This document shows positions 16,220 to 24,937 of a stretch of DNA of 52,854 nt, one piece after another; the stretch's first letter is position 1; every line of letters begins with the position of its first letter. The notes under the pieces are model-generated. The model worked only from the letters and a program-made list of their open reading frames with translations, made no database searches and was not told the DNA's origin. The stretch is from the NCBI GenBank assembly GCA_946405575.1, contig CAMJHP010000016.1, positions 1 through 52,854 on the forward strand, read 5' to 3'. This DNA comes from an uncultured Bacteroidales bacterium. Its GTDB lineage: Bacteria > Bacteroidota > Bacteroidia > Bacteroidales > F082. The position numbers and the translations under genes were made by a program.

Positions 16220-16978
16220 TTATTGGTTGATAACAAAAGTATAGGTGATCGTGCCGTGTTGTTCTTCAGGTGCATCGTGGTCGGAAGCAAAAGATGAACG
16301 CAAGGCAGCTTGTTTGGCTTTCTCGCGCATAGCCTGGTTGATTACGGTTGTGCCTTTGGTGGCCACCTCAGCTCGTGTTACTTTGCCTTGGCGATCGACC
16401 CAAATGTCAACGACAACGATGCCTTCTTCGGGGAAATCGTCGTTAGGACGATGCAGGCTTTTCGCACCGCGACCACCGAGATCGTAACCAGTTCCATTAC
16501 CCTTCCCGCCTTGACCATCATATTTCTTAATGCCTGCTAATCCATTGGGGTTGCCTTGGTCGCCAGGCTGTCCAGTGATGCCTTCCGATCCACCTGCTTG
16601 CGGGTTGTTGTTTCCTTTGAACAACGCTCTTTGGTTGACGGTTGGTTTGGGCTCTTCCGCAGGCTTTTCCTGTTTCGTTTTGGTGTTTTTCGGTTTTTCC
16701 AAGGCAGGGGCTTCTTCGTCGTTTTGGGTGACAATGTCTTCCTTGCTCTTATTCGGTTGTTGCTGAGATTGGGCAGTTTGCGGAATGGCAGGCTTTTCGG
16801 GCTGGATGTTGCCCATGCCCTGGTTCATCATACCCAAGTCGACTTCAACACCTTCTTCGCCTGGTAACGGCAAGGGCGTTCGAAAGGCCATCAGGAACAA
16901 AATGAGTATGGCCAAAGCGTGGACGATGATAGTCCCCGCTATAGCTATGCCCTTGTCTTTCTTTTCGTTGCTGTTCAT
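16220..16978 (-). CDS. tonB: TonB/TolA-type energy transducer
   Basis: This 252-residue periplasm-spanning protein has one N-terminal transmembrane helix (IAIAGTIIVHALAILILFLM), a long Pro/Gln/Lys/Gly-rich linker (about 60-170) and a C-terminal TonB-like domain (VVVDIWVDRQGKVTRAEV ... ITYTFVINQ). It lies 8 nt after exbD, so the three-gene set is a complete inner-membrane energy-coupling unit that passes proton-motive force to outer-membrane partners. The asparagine/glycine linker and the partner genes would equally suit a TolA-like role. No TonB-dependent receptor is encoded nearby to decide. Confidence 0.82.
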   Translation of the reverse strand: MNSNEKKDKGIAIAGTIIVHALAILILFLMAFRTPLPLPGEEGVEVDLGMMNQGMGNIQPEKPAIPQTAQSQQQPNKSKEDIVTQNDEEAPALEKPKNTKTKQEKPAEEPKPTVNQRALFKGNNNPQAGGSEGITGQPGDQGNPNGLAGIKKYDGQGGKGNGTGYDLGGRGAKSLHRPNDDFPEEGIVVVDIWVDRQGKVTRAEVATKGTTVINQAMREKAKQAALRSSFASDHDAPEEQHGTITYTFVINQ

Positions 16979-16986
16979 AGAACCTC

Positions 16987-17400
16987 CTATTTTTTTGGCG
17001 CAGTGGCCAAAATCACCTTGTGGTTGTTGCCGGTGGCATTGTTGATTTCATTGACGGCATCTATCACATTCACAATATACTGTACAGGTACTGTCTTATC
17101 TGAACGTAGCACCACAGTAGCTTGACTGTCGTTGCCGATGTTGGCATTGATGAGGTCGGTGAGTTGTTTCTCATCGGCGGGATTGTCGTCAACGAAATAT
17201 TGGAATTGGTCGTTGATGTAAACCGTGACGGTCTGTTTTGCCATGGTTTTGCTGTTGCTCGAAGGCAACATAAGCTTGATGGCATTTGGAGCGACCAACG
17301 TTGAAGTCAACATAAAGAAAATCAGCAATAGAAATACCAAGTCCGACATGGACGAGGAGTTGAATGAGGGTTCGACCTTATTTCTTGATTTGATGGCCAT
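16987..17400 (-). CDS. exbD: ExbD/TolR family biopolymer transport protein
   Basis: A 137-residue protein with a short cytoplasmic start, one transmembrane helix containing the conserved aspartate (SDLVFLLLIFFMLTST) and a periplasmic domain (TVTVYINDQFQYFVDD, QATVVLRSDKTVPVQYIVNV). With ExbB it forms the proton channel of Ton/Tol systems. Spacing of 12 nt to exbB and 8 nt to tonB indicates one operon. Confidence 0.9.
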   Translation of the reverse strand: MAIKSRNKVEPSFNSSSMSDLVFLLLIFFMLTSTLVAPNAIKLMLPSSNSKTMAKQTVTVYINDQFQYFVDDNPADEKQLTDLINANIGNDSQATVVLRSDKTVPVQYIVNVIDAVNEINNATGNNHKVILATAPKK

Positions 17401-17412
17401 AATACGCTGATT

Positions 17413-18111
17413 TTAGGCGGGTTCGTTCAATACATCCATAAATTCAGTCGCCTTGCCTTCGAGCAGGTTGACGACTTTCTGGATTTTTGTTGAGATGATA
17501 GCGTGGAAGAAGTAGGCAATGATGCCAACAATCAAGCCGCCGACGGTGGTCACCATAGCTTCGTAGATACCCGATGAAAGTAGCGAAATGTCAATGTTGT
17601 TGCCAGCCATCGACATGTTGTAGAAGGCGCGAATCATACCTGTCACTGTACCCAAGAATCCAATCATCGGGGCGGCACTGGCAATCATGGCAAGGATGCC
17701 GACGCCACGCTCTAATTGGGCCACTTCAAGGTTGCCTACATTTTCAATGGCTGAGTTGATGTCGCTCAAAGGCCGTCCGATGCGGGAGAGTCCTTTCTCA
17801 ATCATACGGGAGATAGGGGTGGAGTTGCCGCGACAAAGTGCCTTGGCCGAATCGAGCTTGCCTTCTTTCATATATTCGCGGATACGGTCCATAAAACCAT
17901 TGTCGTATTTCGTGGCACGCGAAACAGCTATGTATCTTTCGATAAAGATATAGACCGCGATGATGGACAAAACGGCGAGTAAAATCATAATCCAGCCGCC
18001 TTTGGTAGCAAGGTCAAAGATAGAAAGTTTGATTTCTGTTGGTTGGGTAACGGTTTCTGTTGCGGCTGCGCCTAAATCATTGGCAACCTGTTGGATTTGT
18101 AGGAGATTCAT
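17413..18111 (-). CDS. exbB: ExbB/TolQ/MotA family proton channel protein
   Basis: A 232-residue inner-membrane protein with three main transmembrane helices: GGWIMILLAVLSIIAVYIFI near residue 40, a helix around GVGILAMIASAAPMIGFLGT (the MotA/TolQ/ExbB signature), and GGLIVGIIAYFFHAIIS near 190. It is first in the exbB-exbD-tonB operon. The bases just upstream of its ATG are an 8-bp tandem array rather than a recognisable TAnnTTTG promoter, so it may be read through from lolA or use an unusual promoter. Confidence 0.9.
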   Translation of the reverse strand: MNLLQIQQVANDLGAAATETVTQPTEIKLSIFDLATKGGWIMILLAVLSIIAVYIFIERYIAVSRATKYDNGFMDRIREYMKEGKLDSAKALCRGNSTPISRMIEKGLSRIGRPLSDINSAIENVGNLEVAQLERGVGILAMIASAAPMIGFLGTVTGMIRAFYNMSMAGNNIDISLLSSGIYEAMVTTVGGLIVGIIAYFFHAIISTKIQKVVNLLEGKATEFMDVLNEPA

Positions 18112-18117
18112 ATTATT

Positions 18118-18157
18118 GTTTAATTGTTGAATCGTTGAATTGTTGAATTGTTGTTTG
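18118..18157. repeat. 8-bp tandem array (GTTGAATT-type) before exbB
   Basis: Five consecutive 8-bp units are seen: GTTTAATT, GTTGAATC, GTTGAATT, GTTGAATT, GTTGTTTG. The array begins 6 nt upstream of the exbB start codon on the opposite reading sense. The same unit appears at 36696-36734 (reverse complement) and 51546-51634. Confidence 0.7.
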
Positions 18158-18160
18158 TAA

Positions 18161-18181
18161 GGCTGTCACACCGTGGCAGCC
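18161..18181. other. Palindromic hairpin between lolA and exbB
   Basis: GGCTGTCAC-ACC-GTGGCAGCC forms a near-perfect 9-bp stem with one mismatch. The better T-run (GTTTTT) is on the plus strand, although both flanking genes read on the minus strand, so it is a poor terminator for lolA as it stands. It could be part of the exbB leader or an attenuator. Confidence 0.45.
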
Positions 18182-18215
18182 GTTTTTAATACGTAAACAA
18201 TCGTGTTTTATTGCA

Positions 18216-18839
18216 TTAACGCATATCAATCACGTCTACATTAGGGTGTTTTTTCGCATCGAAAGTGAAGAATTTGTCGTCCAGTGTCTGGTCGTATTTC
18301 ATCTCTTCCACGTCGATAATGATTTTGCTGCCGTCTTCCATAAAGATGTCTGCATGGTTCAGTTCATGCTTTTTTGTGTTGACTTTTAGCATCACGCGTT
18401 TGTATTGTCCATTAGGATTGGCCAGTTCGATTGAAGCGATACCTTGTGAGTTGATGCTGGATAAAGTGGCTACATAACTCTCATCCAAAGTGGTGAGAAC
18501 CTTTAAGGGTGTGTTGTCTGACCCTTCGCTGGCATTGCTGACTATGACTTCTTCGTCTTCAATAAGATACGACCAAATGGTTTTGCCGTCAGAAATGGTT
18601 TGCTGTTCTGCCATCTCGATTTTGTAGGCTTCACCTTGCAGCCAAGCATGACTTTTTTCCGTTTCGCCTAAATCATTGTCGTTTGGGTTAATACTAAAGT
18701 TGAAAACCATTTCGACGTTTTTGTGGCTTTTCATTTTTTCAACCATAGCGCGAATGATTCTTTCTCCTTCATTTTGTGCGCTAACTACCTGCGTTGCAAG
18801 CATTAAGAACAAGCAGGCAATGATGCTTTTCGTTTTCAT
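18216..18839 (-). CDS. lolA: Outer membrane lipoprotein carrier protein LolA
   Basis: A periplasmic LolA-fold protein of 207 residues counted from the ATG at 18839; a TTG two codons earlier is unlikely. A signal peptide ends near VVSAQ. The mature part begins with GERIIRAMVEKMKSHKNVEM, then the beta-sheet core (GEAYKIEMAEQQTISDGKTIWSY, VMLKVNTKKHELNHADIFM). LolA accepts lipoproteins from the LolCDE transporter and carries them across the periplasm. It starts only 2 nt after the ftsK stop, a gene order seen in other Bacteroidota, and is probably co-transcribed with ftsK. Confidence 0.85.
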   Translation of the reverse strand: MKTKSIIACLFLMLATQVVSAQNEGERIIRAMVEKMKSHKNVEMVFNFSINPNDNDLGETEKSHAWLQGEAYKIEMAEQQTISDGKTIWSYLIEDEEVIVSNASEGSDNTPLKVLTTLDESYVATLSSINSQGIASIELANPNGQYKRVMLKVNTKKHELNHADIFMEDGSKIIIDVEEMKYDQTLDDKFFTFDAKKHPNVDVIDMR

Positions 18840-18841
18840 TT

Positions 18842-21523
18842 TCAAATACCGTTATCTTTGTTGTCCAAGTCCCGCAAAATCTGTTCCAAAGCGAATTCGT
18901 TGGCGACTTTCACCTCCCGTGATTTGCTACCCGAGAAAGGTCCAACGATACCAGCAGCCTCCAATTGGTCGATGATGCGGCCAGCTCGGTTGTAGCCAAG
19001 TTTCAGTTTTCGTTGGATCATCGAAGTGGAGCCTTGTTGGGTCTGTACCACTATGCGTGCAGCTTCCTCGAAGAGACTGTCGCGTTCGCCATCATCATCG
19101 ATGTCGGCGGCTTCTCCATCTTCCTCTGGCACTTCGGGTAGCTCATAAGGCGTCTGGAATCCGCGTTGCTCTCCGATGAATTGGGTGACTTCTTCCACCT
19201 CTGGCGTATCGATGAAGGCACATTGGAGGCGCACAAGGTCGTTGCCTGTGGAGAGCAGCATGTCGCCACGGCCAATGAGTTGGTTGGCACCGCTTTGGTC
19301 GAGGATGGTCTTCGAGTCGACGGCTGAAATGACGCGGAAAGCGATGCGGGCAGGGAAGTTGGCCTTAATGGAACCTGTGATGACATTGACGGAGGGACGC
19401 TGCGTGGCGATAATCAAATGGATACCTATGGCACGAGCCAATTGGGCAAGACGTGCGATGGGGGCTTCCACCTCACGACCGGCGGTCATAATGAGGTCGG
19501 CAAACTCGTCGACGATGAGCACAATATAAGGCAGGTAACGGTGTCCTTCTGTTGGAAGGAGGCGGCGTGACTTGAACTTCTCGTTGTATTCGATGATGTT
19601 GCGGCATTCTGCAGCCTTGAGCAGGTCGTAGCGGTTGTCCATCTCGATGCACAACGAATTGAGTGTGCGCACCACTTTCTTTACATCGGTAATGATAGCA
19701 TCCTCTGAATCAGGAAGCTTTGCTAAATAATGACGCTCGATGCGGTTGTAAAGCGTGAGCTCCACTTTTTTCGGGTCAACCATAACAAACTTCAGTTCAG
19801 AGGGATGTTTGCTGTAGAGCAAGGAGGCGACTATTGCGTTTAGTCCCACTGACTTACCTTGACCAGTAGCACCAGCCATCAGGATGTGAGGCATCTTGGC
19901 AAGGTCGAAAACATAGGTCTCGTTGGATATGGTTTTTCCTATGGCACAAGGCAAGGCATATTTTGAGTTTTGGAACTTCTCAGAACTCAGTACACTACGC
20001 ATAGAAACTGTTTCGGGTTTACTGTTTGGCACTTCGATGCCGATGGTGCCTTTGCCTGGAATTGGGGCGATGATACGAATACCCAAGGCAGCCAAACTCA
20101 AGGCAATATCGTCTTCCAGGTTCTTGATTTTCGATATACGGATACCTGCGGCTGGAACGATTTCATATAGTGTAACAGTAGGACCGATAGTTGCCTTGAT
20201 TTTATCGATGGCGATGCCATAGTTCCCCAAAGTTTCAACGATTTTGTTCTTGTTGGCTTCAAGTTCTTCATTGTTAATCTCCGTTTTTTTGCCTCCATAG
20301 TCGTTGAGCATATTGAGAGTTGGAAACTTGAAGTCGCGGAGTTCATAATGAGGGTCAAAAGGCGTATCAATGGTGTGGTGAACACGGTCTTGACCGCGGT
20401 CTATGGTTTCCTCTTTCGGTGTCTTTTCAATAACCAATTCCACTTTTTCTATCTCATTATCATCTTTTTGCGGTTTGGCATCTTGGACTTTGTCGTCACT
20501 AGTGATTGTCGCAGGGGAATCTAATGTGATTTCGGTGATTTCAGAACTGTGACTGTCTGACTGGTTTTCATTGTCAGGTTCTATGAAAACATTTTCTTTT
20601 GAGTCTTGCTTTTCAGGATCGTCACTAGGATTTACAACTTCAAAGGTAGGGTCTTTAGTGAATGAGGTGACAGGGGGTAGATGAGATTCTTCACTGATTT
20701 TGTTGTCTTCGGTACCAAAGGTTCTGTCGTCCATCTCTCTTTGAAGCTCTTCCTGAATGCGTTGTTCGGCAATAAGAGCGGCCTTATGGCGACGCTCGTT
20801 TTCGCGATTTTCTCGCAATTGTTTGAAATAGTTGAATGTGAGATTAAACTGATAAACGGCGAAAACCAAGAACAAAAAGGCAAGGAGGATGATGACACCC
20901 GTTTTGCCGATGTAATTGGTAAGTATAGTGTTGAGCCATAGGCCAACGGCACCTCCGAAGATAGCACATTTGGGTGCTGCTGTGGCAATGAGGGCGAAGA
21001 AAAGAGGTAACCATACCAAACAAAGAAGAGCCCACTTCCAAAGACTCCACATTCTGATCTTGGTGGAATCAGTCAGCCGCAATCCAATCAGGGCCAGCAA
21101 GTAAACGAAGAAAAAGGAGCCTATGCCAAAAGACTCTTTGATGAGTGTTTGTGCCAGAAATACCCCGATGCGACCAGTTCGGTTATTAATGTCGATTTTT
21201 TGGCTGAAAATTTGATAGCCGAACTCCTGATGATGTCCGCTAAAGAAGCTTACCAAGTATGAAATCAAGGCAATACCTAAGAAAATGGTCAAGCAGAGGA
21301 ACAGAATGCCGATGATTTTGCTAAGTCGGTCCTTGGATTCTTGTTTCTCAGTGTTTTTCTGTGGTTTGGGTTCTTTGGCTTTAGGTGACTTATCGCTCTT
21401 TTTTTTAGGTTTTTCCTCTTTTTTATTTTCTTCAGTATCAGTCAATAGTTCCTCCAAAGGCTCGGCATTGGAAGTGTCTTTTGTCTTGAAAGTGTTTTCT
21501 CTACGGTTGTTTCCTGCGCTCAT
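18842..21523 (-). CDS. ftsK: DNA translocase FtsK/SpoIIIE
   Basis: A full-length 893-residue FtsK. A charged N-terminal tail of about 65 residues precedes four transmembrane helices (about 70-235), then a Glu/Asp/Lys-rich linker (about 240-400). The motor follows, with Walker A GATGQGKSV near 553 and Walker B LIVDEFADL near 670, then RGDMLLSTGNDLVRLQ. The C-terminal gamma winged-helix domain (GSTSMIQRKLKLGYNRAGRI) reads KOPS-type polarity sequences. FtsK pumps DNA at the septum so that chromosome dimers and termini clear the division plane. It is first in a two-gene unit with lolA. Confidence 0.95.
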   Translation of the reverse strand: MSAGNNRRENTFKTKDTSNAEPLEELLTDTEENKKEEKPKKKSDKSPKAKEPKPQKNTEKQESKDRLSKIIGILFLCLTIFLGIALISYLVSFFSGHHQEFGYQIFSQKIDINNRTGRIGVFLAQTLIKESFGIGSFFFVYLLALIGLRLTDSTKIRMWSLWKWALLCLVWLPLFFALIATAAPKCAIFGGAVGLWLNTILTNYIGKTGVIILLAFLFLVFAVYQFNLTFNYFKQLRENRENERRHKAALIAEQRIQEELQREMDDRTFGTEDNKISEESHLPPVTSFTKDPTFEVVNPSDDPEKQDSKENVFIEPDNENQSDSHSSEITEITLDSPATITSDDKVQDAKPQKDDNEIEKVELVIEKTPKEETIDRGQDRVHHTIDTPFDPHYELRDFKFPTLNMLNDYGGKKTEINNEELEANKNKIVETLGNYGIAIDKIKATIGPTVTLYEIVPAAGIRISKIKNLEDDIALSLAALGIRIIAPIPGKGTIGIEVPNSKPETVSMRSVLSSEKFQNSKYALPCAIGKTISNETYVFDLAKMPHILMAGATGQGKSVGLNAIVASLLYSKHPSELKFVMVDPKKVELTLYNRIERHYLAKLPDSEDAIITDVKKVVRTLNSLCIEMDNRYDLLKAAECRNIIEYNEKFKSRRLLPTEGHRYLPYIVLIVDEFADLIMTAGREVEAPIARLAQLARAIGIHLIIATQRPSVNVITGSIKANFPARIAFRVISAVDSKTILDQSGANQLIGRGDMLLSTGNDLVRLQCAFIDTPEVEEVTQFIGEQRGFQTPYELPEVPEEDGEAADIDDDGERDSLFEEAARIVVQTQQGSTSMIQRKLKLGYNRAGRIIDQLEAAGIVGPFSGSKSREVKVANEFALEQILRDLDNKDNGI

Positions 21524-21546
21524 TTTCTGTTTTCGTTTAGGAAGTG

Positions 21547-21554
21547 CAAAAATA
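21547..21554 (-). promoter_or_regulatory. Putative -7 element (TATTTTTG) for ftsK
   Basis: TATTTTTG lies 23 nt before the ftsK ATG. A clear -33 box is not seen. Confidence 0.45.
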
Positions 21555-21607
21555 GATAAAATAGTTGGTTTTTGGTGGAATTCATAGCACGAATTTGATA
21601 AAAAAGT

Positions 21608-21633
21608 TCAGGCGGATTTTGTGGTCCGCCTGA
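21608..21633 (-). terminator. Rho-independent terminator after the 84-aa gene
   Basis: The 9-bp stem TCAGGCGGA/TCCGCCTGA has an 8-nt loop. On the minus strand it is followed by ACTTTTTT. It closes the parA-lepB-84-aa transcription unit about 80 nt after the last stop. Confidence 0.8.
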
Positions 21634-21714
21634 CTTGAATGATGGAATTTGTATTCTGATAAGGGATTGACATAAAACGGATTGCAAATTCAAACCATAA
21701 AATGGCTAGTCCGA

Positions 21715-21969
21715 TTAAATGCTAGTTGTGCTCTTTACTTCAACGTATTTGGATAGATCTACAGCTGCTTTGATTTCAGTAGCATATGATGACGGCACTC
21801 CTGCATATGTAACTATCTCGTTTACAACACTGCTTATACTTGATGTACTAGCAGCTTCTCTGATTTCGGAGGCATATTTTACTCCGAACAGGAGTATCAT
21901 TGTTTTTTTATTTGCATTCTCAAGGTTGTACATTGAGCGAAGGATGTTTCCTAATTGCTGAGTGGTCAT
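21715..21969 (-). CDS. Small protein of unknown function (84 aa)
   Basis: I do not recognise this protein with confidence. It has no signal peptide or membrane segment. It looks mostly helical: a first block TTQQLGNILRSMYNLENANK, a segment TMILLFGVKYASEIREAAS, and a third block with VVNEIVTYAG and IKAAVDLSKYVEVK. The spacing resembles small helix-turn-helix-like proteins found in Bacteroidota, but that is a weak impression. It starts 29 nt after the lepB stop and is followed by a strong terminator, so it is the last gene of the parA operon or has its own weak promoter. The clean frame and downstream terminator make it a believable gene. Confidence 0.6.
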   Translation of the reverse strand: MTTQQLGNILRSMYNLENANKKTMILLFGVKYASEIREAASTSSISSVVNEIVTYAGVPSSYATEIKAAVDLSKYVEVKSTTSI

Positions 21970-21998
21970 GGCTTTGCTTGGTTTATTAAAGGTGTTTG

Positions 21999-23513
21999 TT
22001 ATTTTGGAATCCTAAACATCCGTTTCCAGCGAATGCCACCGTTCTCCTTATCCAAGGAGAGCCAAACGAGTATGGGCTTGCCAACGATGTGGTTCTCAGG
22101 AACGAAGCCCCAGTAGCGCGAGTCGGCTGAGTTGTGGCGGTTATCGCCCATCATCCAAAAGTAGTCCATCTCGAAGGTGTAGCTGTCAGCCTGTTGTTCG
22201 TCAATGAAGATTTTGTCTCCAATCACCTTTATGTCGTGCAATTCGTAGGCGTGAATGACACGCTCGTAAAGCGGTAAGGTTTTGACGTCTAACTTCACTG
22301 TTACGCCTTTCTTGGGGATGTAAAGCGGCCCGAAGTTGTCAACGTTCCAAGGATAGAGGTCGGGACGGTTAGGGAAGAGGCTGGTGCTGGTGCCTTCGCC
22401 AGGAGCTTGTATGTTGCGCATCACCGAGGTGATGTAAGGCAGTTTAATCAACTCGTCGGCCACCTTCGCACTGATGTTGAGAATGAAGGTGTTGGGGTCG
22501 GCAGTGCGATAGCCCTCAGTGATATTGTACTTGTCCAAAGTCTGCTTGTTGATGCCGCCGTTGGTGGTCACCACCGTGTAGTTGTGTTGCATATTCTCGG
22601 GTTCAAAAGCTTTCTCGTTGTTGATATACACCACGCCGTCAACGATTTTCAAGCTGTCGCCAGGCATACCGATGAGGCGTTTCACATAGTTTTCGCGTTT
22701 GTCGACGGGGTGGGCGATGACATTGCCGAAATTCTGGTGGTCGTTCCACACGGTTTTGCGGCCATATTCGCGTACTAGGTCGTAATAATTGATGCTGCTC
22801 TGGAAGATGTCGCAAACGGTGTCACCTGCGGGGTAGTTGAACACGATGGGGTCGTAGCGTTTCATCGTTGAAACGCCAGGATAACGGTGATAGGGCAACT
22901 TGATCCATTCCACATAAGATTTCTTCGTCTTGCTGCCTGGCAAGGTATTGTGTACGAAGGGGAATGAAAGCGGTGTGTTGGGACGTTTTGGGCCATAATG
23001 TATCTTGCTGACAATCAAATAGTCACCAACGCAAAGCGACTTCTCCATACTCGAAGTGGGGATGGTGAAAGCCTCGAAAACGTATGTTCTGATGATTAAG
23101 GCGGCGACCACGGCAAAGATGATGGCATCGAACCACTCGCGTGCAGTAGACTTTTTGGGGCGAGTAGTCGTGGCAGGGTCTTGGTATTTGTCGTCCTTGA
23201 CGATGATGGGGAAGAAAATGAAAGGCAAAATGGCGGCCATACCTTCCTCCCAAATCTTGAATCTGCCGAAGCACTTGCCCAACTCGACGAGCATAAGTAG
23301 CAGCATGAAGATATTGATGTAGGGAAAGACGATGAAGAACCACCACCAGAAATTCTTCTGTTTGCCGATGATTTTCAGCATAATATAAATGTTGTAATAC
23401 GGGATGAGGCTATAGTAGCCCTTTTGTCCAGCAGCTTCAAACTGCTTCCAGCAGAATGCAATCGGGATGGTGAAGAGAGCCGGGACGATTAAAATGAAAA
23501 GTAATAGTGACAT
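21999..23513 (-). CDS. lepB: Signal peptidase I with N-terminal membrane extension
   Basis: This 504-residue protein is longer than E. coli LepB. The first 110 residues form a hydrophobic domain with several membrane segments (LLFILIVPALFTIPIAF, FWWWFFIVFPYINIFMLLLM). The catalytic part begins with another helix (IIFAVVAALIIRTYV), the Ser box IPTSSMEKSL (Ser155), the Lys box YVKRLIGMPGD (near 278) and box E GDNRHNSADSRYWG. An inserted region of about 150 residues separates the Lys box from box E, as in Bacteroidota homologues. It cleaves signal peptides at the outer face of the inner membrane. It lies 62 nt downstream of dapB. Confidence 0.92.
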   Translation of the reverse strand: MSLLLFILIVPALFTIPIAFCWKQFEAAGQKGYYSLIPYYNIYIMLKIIGKQKNFWWWFFIVFPYINIFMLLLMLVELGKCFGRFKIWEEGMAAILPFIFFPIIVKDDKYQDPATTTRPKKSTAREWFDAIIFAVVAALIIRTYVFEAFTIPTSSMEKSLCVGDYLIVSKIHYGPKRPNTPLSFPFVHNTLPGSKTKKSYVEWIKLPYHRYPGVSTMKRYDPIVFNYPAGDTVCDIFQSSINYYDLVREYGRKTVWNDHQNFGNVIAHPVDKRENYVKRLIGMPGDSLKIVDGVVYINNEKAFEPENMQHNYTVVTTNGGINKQTLDKYNITEGYRTADPNTFILNISAKVADELIKLPYITSVMRNIQAPGEGTSTSLFPNRPDLYPWNVDNFGPLYIPKKGVTVKLDVKTLPLYERVIHAYELHDIKVIGDKIFIDEQQADSYTFEMDYFWMMGDNRHNSADSRYWGFVPENHIVGKPILVWLSLDKENGGIRWKRMFRIPK

Positions 23514-23575
23514 GATTTGACTTTGTATTTCTGTGATAACGATGTTTTTGTCAATATATTATGATGAATGTGCGC

Positions 23576-24286
23576 TTATTCCACAAACAAATCCTCCATT
23601 CCAAACACGCCTGTTTTCCCAACGAGGAACTCAGCAGCGGCAAGGGCACCCAAAGCAAAGCCTTGTCGGTTAAATGCCTCATGAGTGAGCGTGATCTTGT
23701 CGGCAGGCGACTCGGCCATAACGCTGTGGATGCCGTTTACCTCGCCTTCGCGTGTCACCTTAATATATAAGGTATGGTCGGCGGGTTCTTCTATGCTCCA
23801 ATAGTCGTAGTTGTGGTTGACGGAAATGATGTCGTTGGCCAATTTCACTGCCGTGCCGCTAGGCTTGTCGAGCTTGTGGATGTGATGGGTCTCAGCCATC
23901 GAAAGTTGGTAACCGTACTTTTCTGCAAACTTCGCCAACTGCTTGTTGAGCAAAAACATGATGTTCATCCCGATGCTGAAATTGGGCGCATGGAAGAGGC
24001 TTTGCTTTTCGGCCAAACAGCGAGTCTTGATTTCCTCGAAATGGTCTTGCCAGGCTGTAGTGCCAACCACAACGGGCAAATGCAAATCGAAGCAGCGGTG
24101 GATGTTTCTTACCACCTGATTGGGTTGGCTGAAGTCGATGGCAACGTCAGCTTGCTTCAAAAGTTCATAGCGTTCTTCCCATTCTTGTGAGTTGTCGATG
24201 GTGACAACGATCTCATGCTGACGAGCAAAGGCGGCTTTTTCCACCTCATGGCCCATCTTTCCGTATCCTATGATTGCTATTTTCAT
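23576..24286 (-). CDS. dapB: 4-hydroxy-tetrahydrodipicolinate reductase
   Basis: A 236-residue DapB, slightly shorter than the E. coli enzyme. It has the Rossmann start KIAIIGYGKMG (2-12), the substrate-binding VVGTTAW and NFSIGMN, and the catalytic block HHIHKLDKPSGTA (about 134-146). It reduces the dihydrodipicolinate precursor with NAD(P)H on the way to diaminopimelate and lysine. Diaminopimelate also feeds peptidoglycan, and mpl elsewhere in the window recycles it. The gene is 10 nt downstream of the DUF5683 gene. Confidence 0.95.
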   Translation of the reverse strand: MKIAIIGYGKMGHEVEKAAFARQHEIVVTIDNSQEWEERYELLKQADVAIDFSQPNQVVRNIHRCFDLHLPVVVGTTAWQDHFEEIKTRCLAEKQSLFHAPNFSIGMNIMFLLNKQLAKFAEKYGYQLSMAETHHIHKLDKPSGTAVKLANDIISVNHNYDYWSIEEPADHTLYIKVTREGEVNGIHSVMAESPADKITLTHEAFNRQGFALGALAAAEFLVGKTGVFGMEDLFVE

Positions 24287-24296
24287 GGCTAAAAGG

Positions 24297-24932
24297 TTAA
24301 AAGTTTAATTTAAACGATAACCCGACTTGGGCATATTGCGGCATCTTGATGGGGAACTCAGCGTGATGCAGATACGGATCAATGCTGAGACTGAGGTCAT
24401 CGCCGATGTCGTAAGTGTATAGATGTCCGTCAACGCAGGCATCGAGGATGTTCAGGCCATACCAAGCCACAGTGAGTATGGTATAAAGTTCAAAGCTACG
24501 TCGATACGATTCCTTGTATGTTTGTAATTGATTGTCAGCATATTTGTTGGCTAATTCGGTCTCGTATGCATTGAGTGTGGCACCTTCGGGGAGATTGCCG
24601 GTTTTGAACTCATAAGCATGAAGGTAAGAACTATAATCAGAGTAGTTACTGTAAACCAAATAACCCAATCCGCCCAATCCTGCATATACAATTGGTACTT
24701 TCCACCATTTCCCGTTGTAAATCTGACCCAATCCAGGCAGGCAAGCCGACATGATTGTGGCTTTGGTGGGGCTGTGTGGCTTTTTCGCTTTGGCAGACTT
24801 TTGTTGCTTGACGATAGTGTCAGCGGTAATGATGGCGTTGCCAACAGTGTCAAACACCACGTTTTGCGCTTCCGCTTGCTGAAAGGCGACGAACATAAGG
24901 ATGCCCAAAAGAAACAGGAAGCGACGCAACAT
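24297..24932 (-). CDS. DUF5683 domain membrane protein
   Basis: A 211-residue protein with a signal peptide (MLRRFLFLLGILMFVAFQQAEAQ), a basic linker, then the DUF5683 core. The core starts KATIMSACLPGLGQIYNGKWWKVP, with a TM2-like pattern of two hydrophobic segments around VYAGLGGLGYLVY and LYTILTVAWYGLNILDACVDGHL. The C-terminal region ends in a beta-like LSFKLNF. Function is unknown. It sits between parB and dapB with gaps of 5 and 10 nt, a position conserved in Bacteroidota, so it is part of this operon. Confidence 0.82.
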   Translation of the reverse strand: MLRRFLFLLGILMFVAFQQAEAQNVVFDTVGNAIITADTIVKQQKSAKAKKPHSPTKATIMSACLPGLGQIYNGKWWKVPIVYAGLGGLGYLVYSNYSDYSSYLHAYEFKTGNLPEGATLNAYETELANKYADNQLQTYKESYRRSFELYTILTVAWYGLNILDACVDGHLYTYDIGDDLSLSIDPYLHHAEFPIKMPQYAQVGLSFKLNF

Positions 24933-24937
24933 GGCAG

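Noticed and set aside
18161-18181. Terminator for lolA
   Set aside because: The T-run follows the stem on the plus strand, opposite to lolA; recorded as a hairpin only.
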